Assembly (NCBI GenBank): GCA_034766995.1
Contig: CM068322.1
Location: 33,962,939 to 34,026,938, forward strand
DNA from: Acanthacorydalis orientalis
Lineage: Eukaryota; Arthropoda; Insecta; Megaloptera; Corydalidae
Direction: 5' to 3'
Length of the DNA stretch: 64,000 nucleotides
Shown here one piece after another: positions 36,371 through 49,249 of this stretch (positions are counted from its first letter, which is position 1; every line of letters starts with the position of its first letter). The notes beneath the pieces were generated by a model, which saw only the letters and a program-made list of their open reading frames with translations, did not search any database and was not told where the DNA came from. A program made the position numbers and the translations under genes.

Positions 36371-38499
36371 TTGACTACAACAGGACTGATTTCTATCAAT
36401 AGAGATACATGTTGTGTGCATGAATATCGTTGTTATTAAAACTGAAAATTGTTCACAAATAATTGATTGGACTTGAACAATCGACTGAAGAAAAATGAGA
36501 TCAAAGAATCTACCTGAAAATGCAGTAGGTTCAAATCGGTTGCAGATAACAGGAAATTAAAGTGTCTACTACAAAATGATAAAATTGTACAACAATGGTA
36601 ATTTAACAATCATGGTTTTCAGTATTTTCTTTTGACATGTTTTATTTATTTGTAAAATTTATCTGCGAGACCACTTATAAAGAGGGGCCTTGAAGCTTAA
36701 GCTTCATTAGTTTCCATATAACTCCGTCCCTGGTTACGACAAATAAAATAAAACTTTTCATTTGACTGAAATCTTATCAGTTTTAAATAAATATATTTTT
36801 TAAATAGGTTAAGTACATATTTACAGTAGTTCATTTTTGCTTGTCTATGTCAACATTAGTGTATTATTAATGTTGTAACTCGTATAATACTTTCACAGAG
36901 ACGGATTTAAATAATTTGAGTATCTTGCATATGAAAACAGATCGTGTATATAATTATTTTTCTCATACTCGAACGTTTCACTAATTCTATCACACAATAT
37001 ATATTTATCCAAGTAGATAACGGATTAAATCCAATTTATGAAAGAACGCGTTTGAAGACCCGTGAGAGACTGATTGTTTTTCGTTTGAACATGAAACAGG
37101 GATGAGAATTAAGCCCTTAACAATCCGGTACGTACATAAAATTCTGTTTATCCGCGATCAGTGTTGACTTCTGACCTTTCCTTCATAAGACTCGAACATT
37201 TCGAACCGTTATAAATAATGTTAAATAATTTATCGTTGTCGGATGAAGATTTCACAATGAACAGAACGATTTCCATCGTGCGCGGCGTCGTCTCCGATCG
37301 AAACAAACAGTGAATGACGCCGAACTCGCAATCGATAACTATATTATGAATGAGAAAACAAGAAAGAGTAAAAAAACGCACGGTATTATTTATGCAAAAC
37401 TTGTTTTCGTGTCGAAATTTCTCTAATATTTCATATTGTCATGCTAATACGTGTGTGTATCATAAATTTCACGTTGAAATGTTTGTTCGGTACACGAGAA
37501 AAATGTTTAAAGGAAAAAAAAGTAGTGGAATATTGCATAGTAATAGATGAGGAATAGTTGTATGTGTTGTGTTCGCTACGATGTTCGTGTTCGAGATGTC
37601 TATTCAATTGAAAATAATGTCTGTTTTGTGAGAATTGTCTAGTTGGAAATTCAGATAAAAGCTTTGAATTCGTTCGATACGAAAAAGTGACGGAGCCTTT
37701 TTCTCTTTCTGTCGGCGTTTTGTGTGAACGGCGTGAAGTTCTTGTACGGATTTTAATGATCCTGAAACAGTATCTCTATGAATAATTTATTCTTAACTCG
37801 CTGTATTTATCTTTGAAAGGACATAGACAGCCAGTGATGGTTTTAACAGTTTCCATTCTTCAAATGGATCCGTGTGAAAGTTTTTAGTTCTGTTCGTACA
37901 CATCGTTCTTTTTATCAAAGAGTACTTTTGTGTTTTTAAAATATTCCGATTCGAATCGAGAAAAAGAACGGATGTTTATTTAGAAAAAATATCCTTGTTC
38001 GGGGAATCTGTAAAATTAAATATAAGTAGATAGATTTAAGTTGAACAACATTTGAAAATAATTTGGAATATTAAACAAGACACAATTCTGATGTTGTGGC
38101 TAAATTCACTTTCAAAATTGAATTATTTCCTCATCAGAAGAATATTTCTGATCACACATGTTTATTAAGTAAGTGATGATCATTTTTTTATTGTTATTTA
38201 TGAGTATTTAGTGTGTAATTCCATCAATCTAGAACTGTATAAATATAGAAATAAATTTTAGTTAATTCTGACTCTATGAATAGAACTGTTCTAAAAATAC
38301 AAAAATATTCTTGTATATTTATGTACTGAATAATTAAATTAGATTTTATTTTTTTCGATTTCGTTTCTTTTCGACTTGATGTGTCTTTTATATTTTAAAA
38401 ACAGAAATAATAGTGAATAAAAAGCAATTCTATAAAACACCTCACATCTGTTTATATATTTATTAAGGTTATTTGTAAAAAAATATAATATAAAACTAT
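36371..38499. other. No gene seen; intronic DNA with a CpG-richer patch
   Basis: A CpG-richer patch at about 37140-37340 and scattered short frames without motifs. Confidence 0.45.
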
Positions 38500-39568
38500 A
38501 TGAAAACATATACGAGTACAGCTCTCTGGGTGCCGCGTTTACTCGCTACAGAGCAAAAACGAGTTCCTACTCGAACATCCAACTTTTTGGGAACTGTTAA
38601 ACACCTTCAACCCAGAGCTTGGATCACCGATGGCCCACGGGCTGTGTTTTTATTTGGCGGTATGAGTCACGGGTTTTCCACACATAATTTTCACCATCAG
38701 GCAGCGTGAGCTACCGATGGTTCACATATATGTTTCCAATTATATTTATAAAAGCATAATTTAAGGTAAATTGCATCTGAATATTAAGTTATAGGAGCAG
38801 GCTAAATAATAATATCCACTGTGTGTAAACTGAACTAGCAGTTAATATCACACATTCACTGCTTTCAATAAACTAAACAGCAAATCGCTGATAACGAAAA
38901 CAAGCAAGAAGTACCGCCCAAAGAATAAACAACTTTTAATCGTGCGCTGACCCATAATTCCGAATATGATAAAGCGCGCTAAGTTGAAAGTTTTAAGATG
39001 AATTTAACGGATTTGAAGCGGCGTTTTGTGACAATGGATGAAAATTTGATTCATCATTACACACCAGAATCGAAAACGCAATCAAAACAGTCGACTAACG
39101 CTGTGAAAATGCTTCGAAGAAAACAAAGTCGGTTCATTCGGCCGGAAAGGTCATTGCATCAGTTTTCTGAGATCCAAAATGAATTGTCTTGATCAATTGT
39201 CTTGAGAAGGGTAAAACAGTTACTTGTCAATACTAGATAGCACTTTTGAAGAAGTTGAAGGAAATGATTGATGAAAAACGGCCCGGAATGGAGAAGAAAA
39301 ATTGTCGTTTAGCCATGACAATGCGCTGGCTCATTCAAGCGTTGTCGCTCATCAAGAATTGACCTCTTTGAAGATTGAAATCCTTCTGCATCCGCTATAT
39401 TCTCCTGATCTGTCTCGTTCGAACTTCTATCTGTTTCCGAAACTTGAAATTCTCCCGGCTAGAAAGCGATTTGCGTTGACTGAAGAGGCGATAGAGGCCG
39501 TCAACGACTATTCTGAAGACCTAGAAGAAACCCACTTTCTGGTGGGAATCCAGATCACAGTATTTTAA
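38500..39568 (+). mobile_element. Mariner transposase relic interrupted by about 0.4 kb of foreign sequence
   Basis: The first block (38517-38577) reads ALWVPRLLATEQKR (mariner WVPRLLT..QK). The frame then enters unrelated sequence until about 38977, where SFKMNLTDLKRRFVTMDE resumes the transposase (family: F.RNP.DFLRRFVTVDE; first Asp present). It continues IHHYTPESKTQSKQ, then after stops and a frameshift SHDNALAHSSVVAHQEL (second Asp region), LLHPLYSPDLSRSNFYLFP (normally PHPPYSPDLAPSDFFLFP; third Asp replaced by Asn) and ELEETHF-like codons near the end. Multiple disruptions make it inactive. IHHYTPE suggests a mellifera/irritans-type mariner. Confidence 0.9.
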
Positions 39569-40019
39569 ATGTATTATTATCCCCGAGAGTTTTCATCTCT
39601 TTTTATTATATTTATACGTATTGTCCAATCAAGATTAGGTATTTTACCAGTCCAGTTCCTTGATATGGATTTTTTATCTCTCACTGAGAGAAGTGTTGTT
39701 TTAAAGGAAAACTTTTAAGTGTTTGTCACTCATAATTTAGCGTTCGAATTGAAAAATGATTCGAACGCGCAAGCGTGCAAACAGGGTGTGTGTTTTTTTA
39801 AATTATAATTTGTGTTCGGGCGTTAAGCTGTCGAAACGCCCTCAAACTCGAATAATCAGCCGAATGGTAGGGAATCGTGCAGCTTTTGTGACCATTTTCA
39901 GACTGTCTCTTTATTGAAACTCGTTCCAATCGAATTTCATATAAAAATAACGACGTATTTCCGTCCAAGAAAATAAAAGGGAAGACACTCGGTTATTCTA
40001 AAAAAAAAACGATTCGTCG
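39569..40019. other. No gene seen; flank of mariner relic
   Basis: Nothing recognisable. A terminal repeat for the preceding mariner was not found. Confidence 0.45.
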
Positions 40020-40690
40020 ATTTTCGGCACGTACGTTGGCAATTCACTCAAACGAACCCGTCGAATCGACACACAATCGTACGGGGATGAACCGAATGTA
40101 ATTAGATATTATTTATCAATCGAATTATACACGTTTCGCCAACATCATACGCGCTAGAATAAAATTCGATTGGATTTTTACGATTTTCGGTTACTGTTAT
40201 TCAACAGCAAACGCGTAGACTCTATTGAATACCTGAAAACATACACACACACACGTGTGTGTGTGTGTGTGGGTGTTTGAGAGATTCTTTTCTCTGGTTA
40301 ATTCGATTTTCCCTTTTTTCGCGAGTGTCGACGGTTCCCAGAAGTAAATATCTAGCAGGGAATGTAGTCTGTTTCCCGCGAGAGTTCGCATACGTCGCGG
40401 CCGAGTCCCGTGCAAACGTCTCGCGACGGGAAACTATTTAATACGATTATCGGGAATAGACGCCGGCGTCCCGACTTATGCGTGACGGTGCCACTCGCCC
40501 TGTATAAAATTGAAATCGAATTAATGCGTGTATTTTTCGCGAGGCGTCCGAAACGTGACCCGTAACGATTCGACTGTGCGGGCGTCGGGTTCTGTTTCTC
40601 TTTTTTTCCCGGTGGCTTGTTTGGACAGGAAATGTGACGGTTTGAATGAGTTTCTATCGATTGGAACAACTTGTGCACGTCTGGCTGAGA
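40020..40690. other. CpG-rich island within the giant intron
   Basis: One of the strongest CG-rich stretches in the window, with many CGA/TCG/CGCG words and overlapping frames on both strands (for example 40352-40678 minus, 108 aa) without recognisable motifs. Candidate alternative promoter/5' exon or enhancer. Confidence 0.4.
40240..40271. repeat. Palindromic (AC)n(GT)n microsatellite
   Basis: An AC run flips directly into a GT run through CACGTG, a perfect hairpin-forming dinucleotide palindrome. Confidence 0.95.
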
Positions 40691-40851
40691 TGTAGGTAGT
40701 ACACGCTCTTTATATTCTCGAATTTTATTTTAAATGAAATGCGTTTGTACTTCCATACACCGATCAGAGAAATAAACATGGAGCATAGTCACATTTTGAA
40801 ATCAACCTTCGACCATATCAAATAATTTAAACTTTAAAACACATAAAAATG

Positions 40852-41344
40852 TTATGTATAAATTTATTTTAGTGTCTTTAAATTGAATCAGCCATAATTC
40901 TGTTTCTCATCATTGTACGATTTTGAAGTATCAACTCTAACATTCAAAAAACTATATATCTTGGCCAAGCAGTTGGTATAACCTCACAAAATAATACTAG
41001 AAAACGACGGCTTCCAAAAAACACCTTATTAAGCATTGCATACTTTTCGCATTCCAATCGAAAAAAATCCTACCTAAATCTCAGAAATGATTTTATTAGC
41101 TTCCTTGGAAGATGTTATGAACGTACAGAACATGAAAAAAAATGTTAAACGAGGGAAGAGGTCCGAAAACCGTCGACTCAAAGCCGTCATCTGTTTTTCG
41201 ATAAGGAATTCATCAGTTATCTGGAAGATGGATCAAAATTATATGAAATAATTGAGAATATTTTGAAGATTGAAATATATTCAATTTTTTTCTTAAATAA
41301 ACACTAGTTTTCTATAAAAAAAAATCATCGAATTGTTCTCCTAA
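40852..41344 (+). mobile_element. Mariner-derived non-autonomous element, copy F (near full length)
   Basis: The left end TTATGTATAAATTTATTTTA is degraded; the right end, read inward, is TTAGGAGAACAATTCGATGA. Internal landmarks include ATATCTTGGCCAAGCAGTTG, TTGCATACTTTTCGCATTCC and CGTCGACTCAAAGCCGTCAT. Confidence 0.75.
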
Positions 41345-41399
41345 TAAACAAGGCATATTTAGATACAAAAATATCAATCTGTGTTTAAACGCTTTGAAT

Positions 41400-41500
41400 C
41401 CGACATCATTGTCATCGAAATGCGCACAAACAATAACTAAGAACGATCATCAATCAATTATTGAACATTTTTAATCAGAAACGAATGAAGAATTGATTTA
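41400..41500 (+). repeat. Dispersed palindromic repeat copy
   Basis: CATTGTCATCGAAATGCGCA, then AACAATAACTAAGAACGATC, ATCAATCAATTATTGAACAT and TTTTAATCAGAAA follow the family order. Confidence 0.7.
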
Positions 41501-41894
41501 TTAAAATCCAATGCAATTATTTATATCAATTTATACCGAAAAAAATACACACACCCTTAAATTGATTCGTACGCGGGTGTGTGTCTTTTATGGGCAAGCG
41601 AAAAAATAAAACTTCTCTATCGGTATATGTTGAGTGTAAATATACAGTTTCACGATGTGAATAATACGCCTTATCTTGTTGCGGAATTCTTGGCGGAGAA
41701 ACGAAAAGAAAAAAGATACTAAAATGATTCTCTCAAAGACTTTATTGCGCCTACGTACGAGAAAACGCGGCGGGGAGATTGAGTTTCCCGACGGACGAGA
41801 TGTGTACATTTTATAGTGAATTTGATCAACGAAAATGGTTGTATCTTATGTCAGTGGAAAATTGTATCTCACTCATAGGGCCTTTGTACGTTTT

Positions 41895-41897
<3 letters not shown>

Positions 41898-41942
<45 letters not shown>
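41898..41942. repeat. (TA)n microsatellite
   Basis: About 22 TA units, followed directly by a dispersed-repeat copy at 41945-42030. Confidence 0.95.
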
Positions 41943-41944
<2 letters not shown>

Positions 41945-42149
41945 GCACTTTGGGAATGATTGTATCGCCATCGAGATCCAATTGACGAATAATCAATTAT
42001 TGATATTTTTCGATCAGAAAAATGAATATAAATAATCTTAATAAATGAATTTTACTCTCTTCTTTTTACTCCAAACGACGACAACGTTATAAGAAAGTGA
42101 ATTTATAAACTGATATATAAAATATCAGTATAAATATAATATATATAAA

Positions 42150-42218
42150 ATATGTTTAAATTTAAAACAGAGTTAGACTGATTAAATTTAAAGGTACCGA
42201 ATTATTTTTTACACTTAA
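42150..42218 (-). mobile_element. Mariner-derived element, end fragment H
   Basis: Minus strand TTAAGTGTAAAAAATAATTC, then GGTACCTTTAAATTTAATCA and AACTCTGTTTTAAATTTAAA: only the first approximately 70 bp of the family. Confidence 0.6.
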
Positions 42219-42288
42219 TTTACAGTAAGATTCTGAGGATGATAGCATAGTCAACGAAATGGAAATAAGCGATAATTAAAAAAGGCAT

Positions 42289-42293
<5 letters not shown>

Positions 42294-42336
<43 letters not shown>
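42294..42336. repeat. (TA)n microsatellite
   Basis: About 21 TA units. Confidence 0.95.
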
Positions 42337-42337
<1 letters not shown>

Positions 42338-42830
42338 CTTCCTTAAAGATATTGTTTAAACATTTTAATCAAGCAGTAATTAAAATATATAAACAAAGAT
42401 ACGGAAATATAAATCAATGTAGGAGAATTATAAAGACGTTGATGTTGAGATATAAATTTTAATACTTTTAAAGTGCTTATCGATATAAATAATACTAAAA
42501 GGTCACAGTCATTAAATTTACAATATATTCATACAAAACTTACCATCAAACCGTTATGAAAGGGAAATATATAAAATTAATATACTTTCTAACAGAATTT
42601 TCAATTTTCTCTGACCGATTCTAAACGTATACCTTTTTCATAAATAACAAAAAAAAATTCAAATCAATTAATTGATACGATTGTTAAAATTCGATTTACA
42701 AAAGCTGAATCTATATATATAAACGATGGCGTTTATTAAAATGTACTTTAATGCGTATCGAACACAATTTATTCAATATTTATTCTGTATTGGAAACTTT
42801 TAAGCTTATACAATTTCCATATTTTTCGTT

Positions 42831-42844
42831 CTCTCTCTCTCTCT

Positions 42845-42877
<33 letters not shown>
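42831..42877. repeat. Compound microsatellite (CT)n(AT)n
   Basis: CT run passing into AT run. Confidence 0.95.
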
Positions 42878-42880
<3 letters not shown>

Positions 42881-43187
42881 GAGAGCTAGAGTTCAGTGAC
42901 GCGATATAAAAAATCGAAATGGGTAAGGAAAAAAAATACATTCATTGAGTTCATTATTCAAACACTTTTATTTGACGAGCGATGTGATTAAATCGAAAAA
43001 AATCCCTTTAAACACTTAACAAGCTCTCTGTATTTTCAACGCGACATTTTTTTATTAGATTTTCTGTTAAACGCCAATTTTTATGTTCTTTTGTTCGTGA
43101 TTTTTAAATGAATTTAAAATTATATTAAGCTTTTCACTTCATTCGTTAAGATAATTGAGTTACCAATTTTTATGTGAGAAGAAAGTG

Positions 43188-43191
<4 letters not shown>

Positions 43192-43229
<38 letters not shown>
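43192..43229. repeat. (TA)n microsatellite
   Basis: About 18 TA units. Confidence 0.95.
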
Positions 43230-43232
<3 letters not shown>

Positions 43233-44577
43233 GATGTTAATTTCACTTTTGAATCTTTCGAATATTAATTAGTCTCGAAAAGGAAGTGATTTTAACAAAG
43301 GTTGATTTTTAGATCAGTGCAATTGACATGGAACAGCGATAAAGTAGAGAAATTATTTGTTAGAGATTTCAACCATTGAATTATTTTTCCACTGTAAACA
43401 AAAAAGAAAACTTTATAATCAAAAATGGTCAATAAATGATTATTAACTATTTCTGATTGATATTTATGAATGCAATTCTATCATTTTTTCATAATACCTT
43501 TCTGATACAGTCGACAAATTCATTTTAATAAATTAATTCTTTTTTTATCCTTCCAAATGTTCTGATCGAAAATATTCAATAAATAATTGATCATTTTTGA
43601 TTATACGCATTTCATTTTAATTTTCTTAATTCATTAGATTAGAAAAATATAATTAATGATCAATTATGAAAGTCGAATAAATTATTTTCGGAAGGAAGAG
43701 GCACAAAATAAAAACTGTAAAGTACTTTACTAAATCTTGTCATTCACTGCTAAATAAAATACATAATAAATAATTAAATAAAAATCCATATATAAAAAAA
43801 AAAAACAGTTTCTAAAAAGAAACATTTATGAAATTTTAATAAAATTTTAGGAAAATTAGTTTTCCACACTATTATTAAATACTTTTGGTCAGAGAAATTT
43901 GTGAGGTGAGAAAAGTATTCATTTTTGAAAAAGAAAGGATATTTTTTTATATCTCTACGCTTTGAGAATGACGGAATCTAATTTGAGAATAATGCACATA
44001 GTGTCTAATCTGTTCTTATTCAAGACTTAATACATTTAAATCATCATTTAGGAATTTAGAACGGACTGCATTTTTTTACATCGATTAATTCATTTATAAC
44101 CCTCTAAAACTATTAAAAAGACGAACCTCTCCGATCTAAGACAATAAAAATAATACACCCAAAATGTAACATGATAAGTTAAAAGGAAGAAAAAAATTAT
44201 ATCTTCATCGTTTGCACAGCTCCTTTTATACCGATGAAAATAAATGTGTAAAAGAAATAATGTTATTTGATATATAAAAGAAGCTGAGTTTAATTAAAGT
44301 CGAACAGAGACAAATAACCGAAGCGTTTCGTTAAGATCGGCGAATTCGTCGAATATTGTTGTAAACAGTATAAATTTACAATCTTCTGCATTTATTTTTG
44401 GAACGCAAATTACGTGGGTGTAGGAAAATTTGTGTTTTTCATAGGGACATTTTCTTAAGAATAAATAAGTATACATAAATCTCTCTATCTTTCTATCTGT
44501 ATACAGAATGTTCCTGAATAAAATTCACTAATGAAAAATTCATACTAAATCATTGTTTTGCTGTGATAATGAATAAA

Positions 44578-44579
<2 letters not shown>

Positions 44580-44642
<63 letters not shown>

Positions 44643-44653
44643 AGAGAGGGGGA
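44580..44653. repeat. Compound microsatellite (TA)n(GA)n
   Basis: About 29 TA units passing into AGAGAGAGGGGG. Confidence 0.95.
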
Positions 44654-44769
44654 AGGAAATTACTTATTAGAGATTTCAACGATTGAATTATTTTTTTCCT
44701 CTGCAAGCAAATAAAAACTTGACTGCTCATAAATACAAGTCATGCGAAAGACTTTATCATCACTGGATC

Positions 44770-44772
<3 letters not shown>

Positions 44773-44836
<64 letters not shown>
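44773..44836. repeat. (TA)n microsatellite
   Basis: About 31 TA units, among the longest pure runs here. Confidence 0.95.
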
Positions 44837-44837
<1 letters not shown>

Positions 44838-45349
44838 TCATCTATAAACTGTTTAAATTTGTAAATTTAAAATAGAAACTTTAGAATATTTGTGGTTTCA
44901 ACTATCCTTTCCGTAATATTTATCTATATTTTATTTATTCCTGGAGAATCTACATTTACGAGTATATATATTGAGTTATGGAAAATCTCTAAAGTCTTTA
45001 TGTACTATTACAACTTTCAAGTCTCATAAATAAAAACTGATATTAAGTCATCAACGTTTCATCATGCAACTCTTCTATGTCTAGAATAAAATTCATTACT
45101 ATTTTTGATCGGATTATTTTTTTTATGATTTTTGAGATGAAAAATAAAGTGATTTGTGAAAATTTATAAAACATATTCTTAAAGAATTTCGAAAATGCAA
45201 ATAGATTCAACAGGAATGCTAGTTAAAAATATTATCTACGGATATTTATTATTTTTATTAAAATCTTGTCGATTACAGGAACACATTTTTTAACTACTTT
45301 TCAATGCATTTCTTCCTATAACTAAAAATTGGTCCCAACGCTATGCAAG
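44837..45349. other. No gene seen; intronic AT-rich DNA
   Basis: Nothing recognisable. Confidence 0.5.
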
Positions 45350-45706
45350 CATTTCATTCGTTCTCTGATTGACTGATATCGGTCACGTGGTATCTGTTCT
45401 GATTGTATGATATCAGTCACATAATCAGTGTCCTGTTTTACGGTGTACAACAAAAAAGAGTATACGATTTCAGTGTAAAAATGATAAGAAATTTATTCAA
45501 AGTAGTATATTCATTGAAGCTTTAGAGTAAAAAAAAGTGTTACACATTGTAATATTGTATTTTGTTATATTAATTTTAATAAACTTTTCCAATAACAATT
45601 TTACTACTTACATTTCACGCGGATTATTTGTTAATTACTGTTATTTGTTAGAAGAGGAGGAAGCGAAGCACCCCCGGGGGTTGACGAGCGCAGCGAACAA
45701 ACAGCC
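45350..45706 (+). mobile_element. Possible Helitron-like non-autonomous element
   Basis: Contains two TCTGATTG blocks around CACGTGG (about 45363-45410). It ends with GGAAGCGAAGC, the perfect palindrome ACCCCCGGGGGT, then GACGAGCGCAGCGAAC and CTAGT (about 45707), the CTRRT-type 3' end expected of Helitrons. The hairpin lies about 30 nt before CTAGT, further than is usual, so the class is uncertain. Confidence 0.35.
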
Positions 45707-46100
45707 TGCTAGTACAATTAAAATATAATTTTATTAAATGTTCTCTATTAGAAATAACTATTATACTTTCTGAAATCACAGTTGCAGAATTGAGGAAAAA
45801 AACAATTTTAATTCAATTATCAGAAAAAAAACTTGTATGTAAAATCTGTCTGTTTCAGTAAAAGCTTTCATCACATTCGTCATTCAAAGCACAGCACATT
45901 CATCATTTATTTGTACCTAAAAATCGAAAATTTCAAAGGCTTTTTTACCAGAAAACCTAACTTTTAATTAAAACTCCTGTTTGTATGAAATTTACAATAC
46001 TTTTACTCGAACGCTTTATAAATGACAATGAAATTCAATATTGAAACATCAATATATGCGTTTATTATGGATTCTTTCACTTTCACAATACATTTTGATA

Positions 46101-46102
<2 letters not shown>
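45707..46102. other. No gene seen; intronic AT-rich DNA
   Basis: Nothing recognisable. Confidence 0.5.

Positions 46103-46141
<39 letters not shown>
46103..46141. repeat. (TA)n microsatellite
   Basis: About 17 TA units. Confidence 0.9.
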
Positions 46142-46373
46142 TCTGTTTTCAGAATATTTTCGAAACAGAGTAAAAAAATTTCATGATATTTCGCTCGAGG
46201 AAAGATAATTATTTCATTGCGAACAAACGAGAACAGTTCAATGAATCATATGATTGTCATATAAAAGAAAAATCTAAAAAAAGATTCTTACTGGATTTAT
46301 TATGTTAGAAAGAGACCATTCATTGAAAATACACACACACACAAACATATATATATATATATATATACATATA

Positions 46374-46559
46374 TGATGATTCAATTTTGACTTTTCCACA
46401 TGGAAGTATTAAAAAAGGGAGCAAGAGTTAAGAAAAGTCATAGTATATTTTATTTAGTATTTTAGATCAATTCACTACTAAAATACAATTGAACCAAAGT
46501 ACTAAATGAAGGATATCATGTTTTTTTTAATATTTTTTTGTGGAAGCTTAATTTGAATC

Positions 46560-46563
<4 letters not shown>
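46374..46563. mobile_element. Palindromic MITE inserted in TA microsatellite, copy 2
   Basis: About 190 bp between TA arrays (46346-46373 and 46565-46610). The ends pair: GATGATTCAATTTTGACTTT with CCACATGGAAGTATTAAAAA against inward-read GGGTGATTCAAATTAAGCTT with CCACAAAAAAATATTAAAAA. The centre TTTAGATCAATTCACTACTA shares the ACTAAAATACAATTGAA core with copy 1. Confidence 0.8.

Positions 46564-46564
<1 letters not shown>

Positions 46565-46610
<46 letters not shown>
46565..46610. repeat. (TA)n microsatellite
   Basis: About 22 TA units flanking the MITE. Confidence 0.95.
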
Positions 46611-46614
<4 letters not shown>

Positions 46615-49146
46615 ATCAATTTAGAACAAAAATATTTCATTAACGTAAACAAAACTGTCTGTTAAAATATAATAAACTGTGTCCATGTTTATAAAATTAC
46701 TAATTGATTATAATTGAACAAAAATATTTAGTTTGTCAGATGTTTATCTAATTAATTAATTAATTAGCTGTTTTATAATTTTCAACAGAAATGTCAGAGT
46801 GTAAAGAAATATAAACGTCGAAAATAAATTCAATGTTTTTTTAAAGGTTAACTCTTTTAAATATATTTATATTGAGTTCTTATTACTGTATCAATATTTT
46901 GAAACATTTTTACGGAAAAATGTGTACTCTACTATATTAATTTTAATCCTACATACATTTTTTATCAAATTTTTTTTTATTAAAAATTTTTGACTACAAG
47001 TTTGTTTGAAATTCATTTAATATTACATATGAACAAGATATGTCAAAAGTATTAAAACTGGACTAGAGAAGGATTACACATTCAGTTTATCAATCAAGTT
47101 ATTAGAATTATTATAGAATATAGACAAGTGAATGAATTTCTCATAATATACCGTTTTAACCCTCTGTTTATTGAATTAATTAAAATGAAAGAAATGGAAC
47201 AGTGTGATTTTTAATACAAAAAATAATAATATTTTAAAACGCATTTTTTTTCAAAAAATATTTTTCTTACTTCAGACATAAAAGTCTTGTGAGGTGAATG
47301 TTAAATCATTGATCAATTAATATCAGTCGTCGTTCATGAGACTTGAAAGTTCCGACAGTACACAAAGAGTTAAAACAACGTGACAAAACTAAACGAAATT
47401 CACAGATACTCGACGACCGCTTAAATTGACATCATACGAAAATTCAGTTCACTGTTTAATACAATCGAAAACAAATTCCCTGCTAATCAGATGTCTCTTC
47501 GTTTCTGGATCAATGGTCGACTTCAAGTGTATATTGAATCTTCACGTCGATTAAGTGTTATTATGTCTAAAGAGGCTATTATTAAACTCGTTCAAGTATT
47601 TATAGAATGTGTAAGGTAAGAACAGTTAATTATTTTTCGAGAAGTACACGTTTTAATGAAGCTTTTTTTCATTCACGACGTTCGACGGGGTTTTTTCCTC
47701 GAACGAGAAGCGTTCTAAGGAAAATCAATTTTATCAGAATTTGTTATTTGATCTCTGTTTATCTCTAAATTTCATACGTCGCTTTTAACTCTGTTTAAAG
47801 GTAAACAGTGATTGGGTAGTCAATTTTATGTTGATTAAATTTGATCAATCATTAAAATAAATAGATGCTTTTTTTAATATCCAGTAGGATCTTATTTCTT
47901 ATTTTTTTCCTTTTCAATTAATTATTTCTTATACATTCTATGTATCTCCTTTTTATAATTTTGTATTAGAAGATATTTAATACTGTTTTGTTAGCATACA
48001 GTTCTGACACTCTATCTAATTTCACAAATTAATTTTTTTTTTCAACTCAGAAAAAATCTGATCAAACAAGATGAATAAATTACTTTTGATTATGTTTAAT
48101 TATTGTTTATGCGCGATTCGAACTTTAATAAATTAATATTAAATATTATTTTAAAAAAATAAAATGACCTAATATACCCAACAAGAATATATAAACAGAA
48201 TTATGTAAAAATAAAAATTCATCTAATCATTCATTTTGAAATTTTTCCATTCCTTTAGCTCACCTTGTATATACAGACAAAATTCGTTTAGCACTATCTC
48301 AATTAACGCTATTTCAATATAGCATTAATTGAGTTAATCATATATATTATATATGATTTTACAGGCTTTGCAACCTACTGAATAGTGGAAACGAATACAA
48401 TTTGCAATTTTTAACACATATTGTTAACGTTCTAACATTGTATTGAGTAGATACATTTATAAAAGTGAACTGATTCGTGAATTAAAAAAAATACAGTTTC
48501 CAAATAAACAAATAATTATAGAAAAATAAGAAATTCATTATTTTTAACTGGGTTTTAATTTTTATTAATGTTGTATCGAAATATCTAAATGCATGATTTA
48601 TTAAATACGTGATTTATTGTAAGAGGTTTTATTTAACGCTGCTTCTTTTAAAGCTAGAGTTTCAGAAAACTATTCTGATAGCTCAACGGGGATGTATATA
48701 CACAAGTTTAGCGCTATATATTTTTTAAAAAATTCCCAGCAGTAAAATAGTAATATAATTTTTCATTAAAAATAATAGAATGTTAGATAGATGAAGTGTT
48801 TATCGTCGTGATAGCTTTATGGCAAGTTAGAAAGGTATTTGCCGCTGTTACATCTCTTGAGTGCAATGACTGCAATTGGAGATTGTTCAAGCGAATTCTT
48901 TTAGCTTTTATTGCGTTTTTCTTATATACAAAACCGTCATGTGCAATCATGTTGAATTAAAAAATTGTTCTTTTTTAATGTTTTTTTTTAAAAAAATCTC
49001 TGTTATTAATTAATTAGTATAATTTGATTAAATTTTAAGACTTTAATTTCGAATTTTCAAATTAATGGCAACTTTAATTTTTTTTTTGAAGAAGATTTTT
49101 TTTTAATTTGGTTTTTAATTCGCTTGCATGCTTTTCTGGTTTCCAT
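46611..49146. other. No gene seen; AT-rich intron
   Basis: A segment at about 48205-48275 ending CACCTTGTATATACAGAC resembles 50405-50515 (CACCTTGTACATATTCTGAC), suggesting a shared transposon end. A small hairpin (CTCAATTAACGCTAT / ATAGCATTAATTGAG) lies at about 48299-48336. No coding content recognised. Confidence 0.45.
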
Positions 49147-49157
49147 ATATATATATA

Positions 49158-49205
<48 letters not shown>
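49147..49205. repeat. (TA)n microsatellite
   Basis: About 28 TA units with one ATCTAT interruption. Confidence 0.95.
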
Positions 49206-49213
<8 letters not shown>

Positions 49214-49249
49214 TAAATATAATTCTGATTCTCACAGTTTAGTTTTGAA

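Larger units (their letters stand above)
42337..44579. other. No gene seen; AT-rich intron with repeat fragments
   Basis: Dispersed palindromic repeat pieces at about 43420-43490 and 43565-43620. A block TTAGAGATTTCAACCATTGA at 43362 recurs as TTAGAGATTTCAACGATTGA at about 44667, a further old repeat. Confidence 0.5.
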
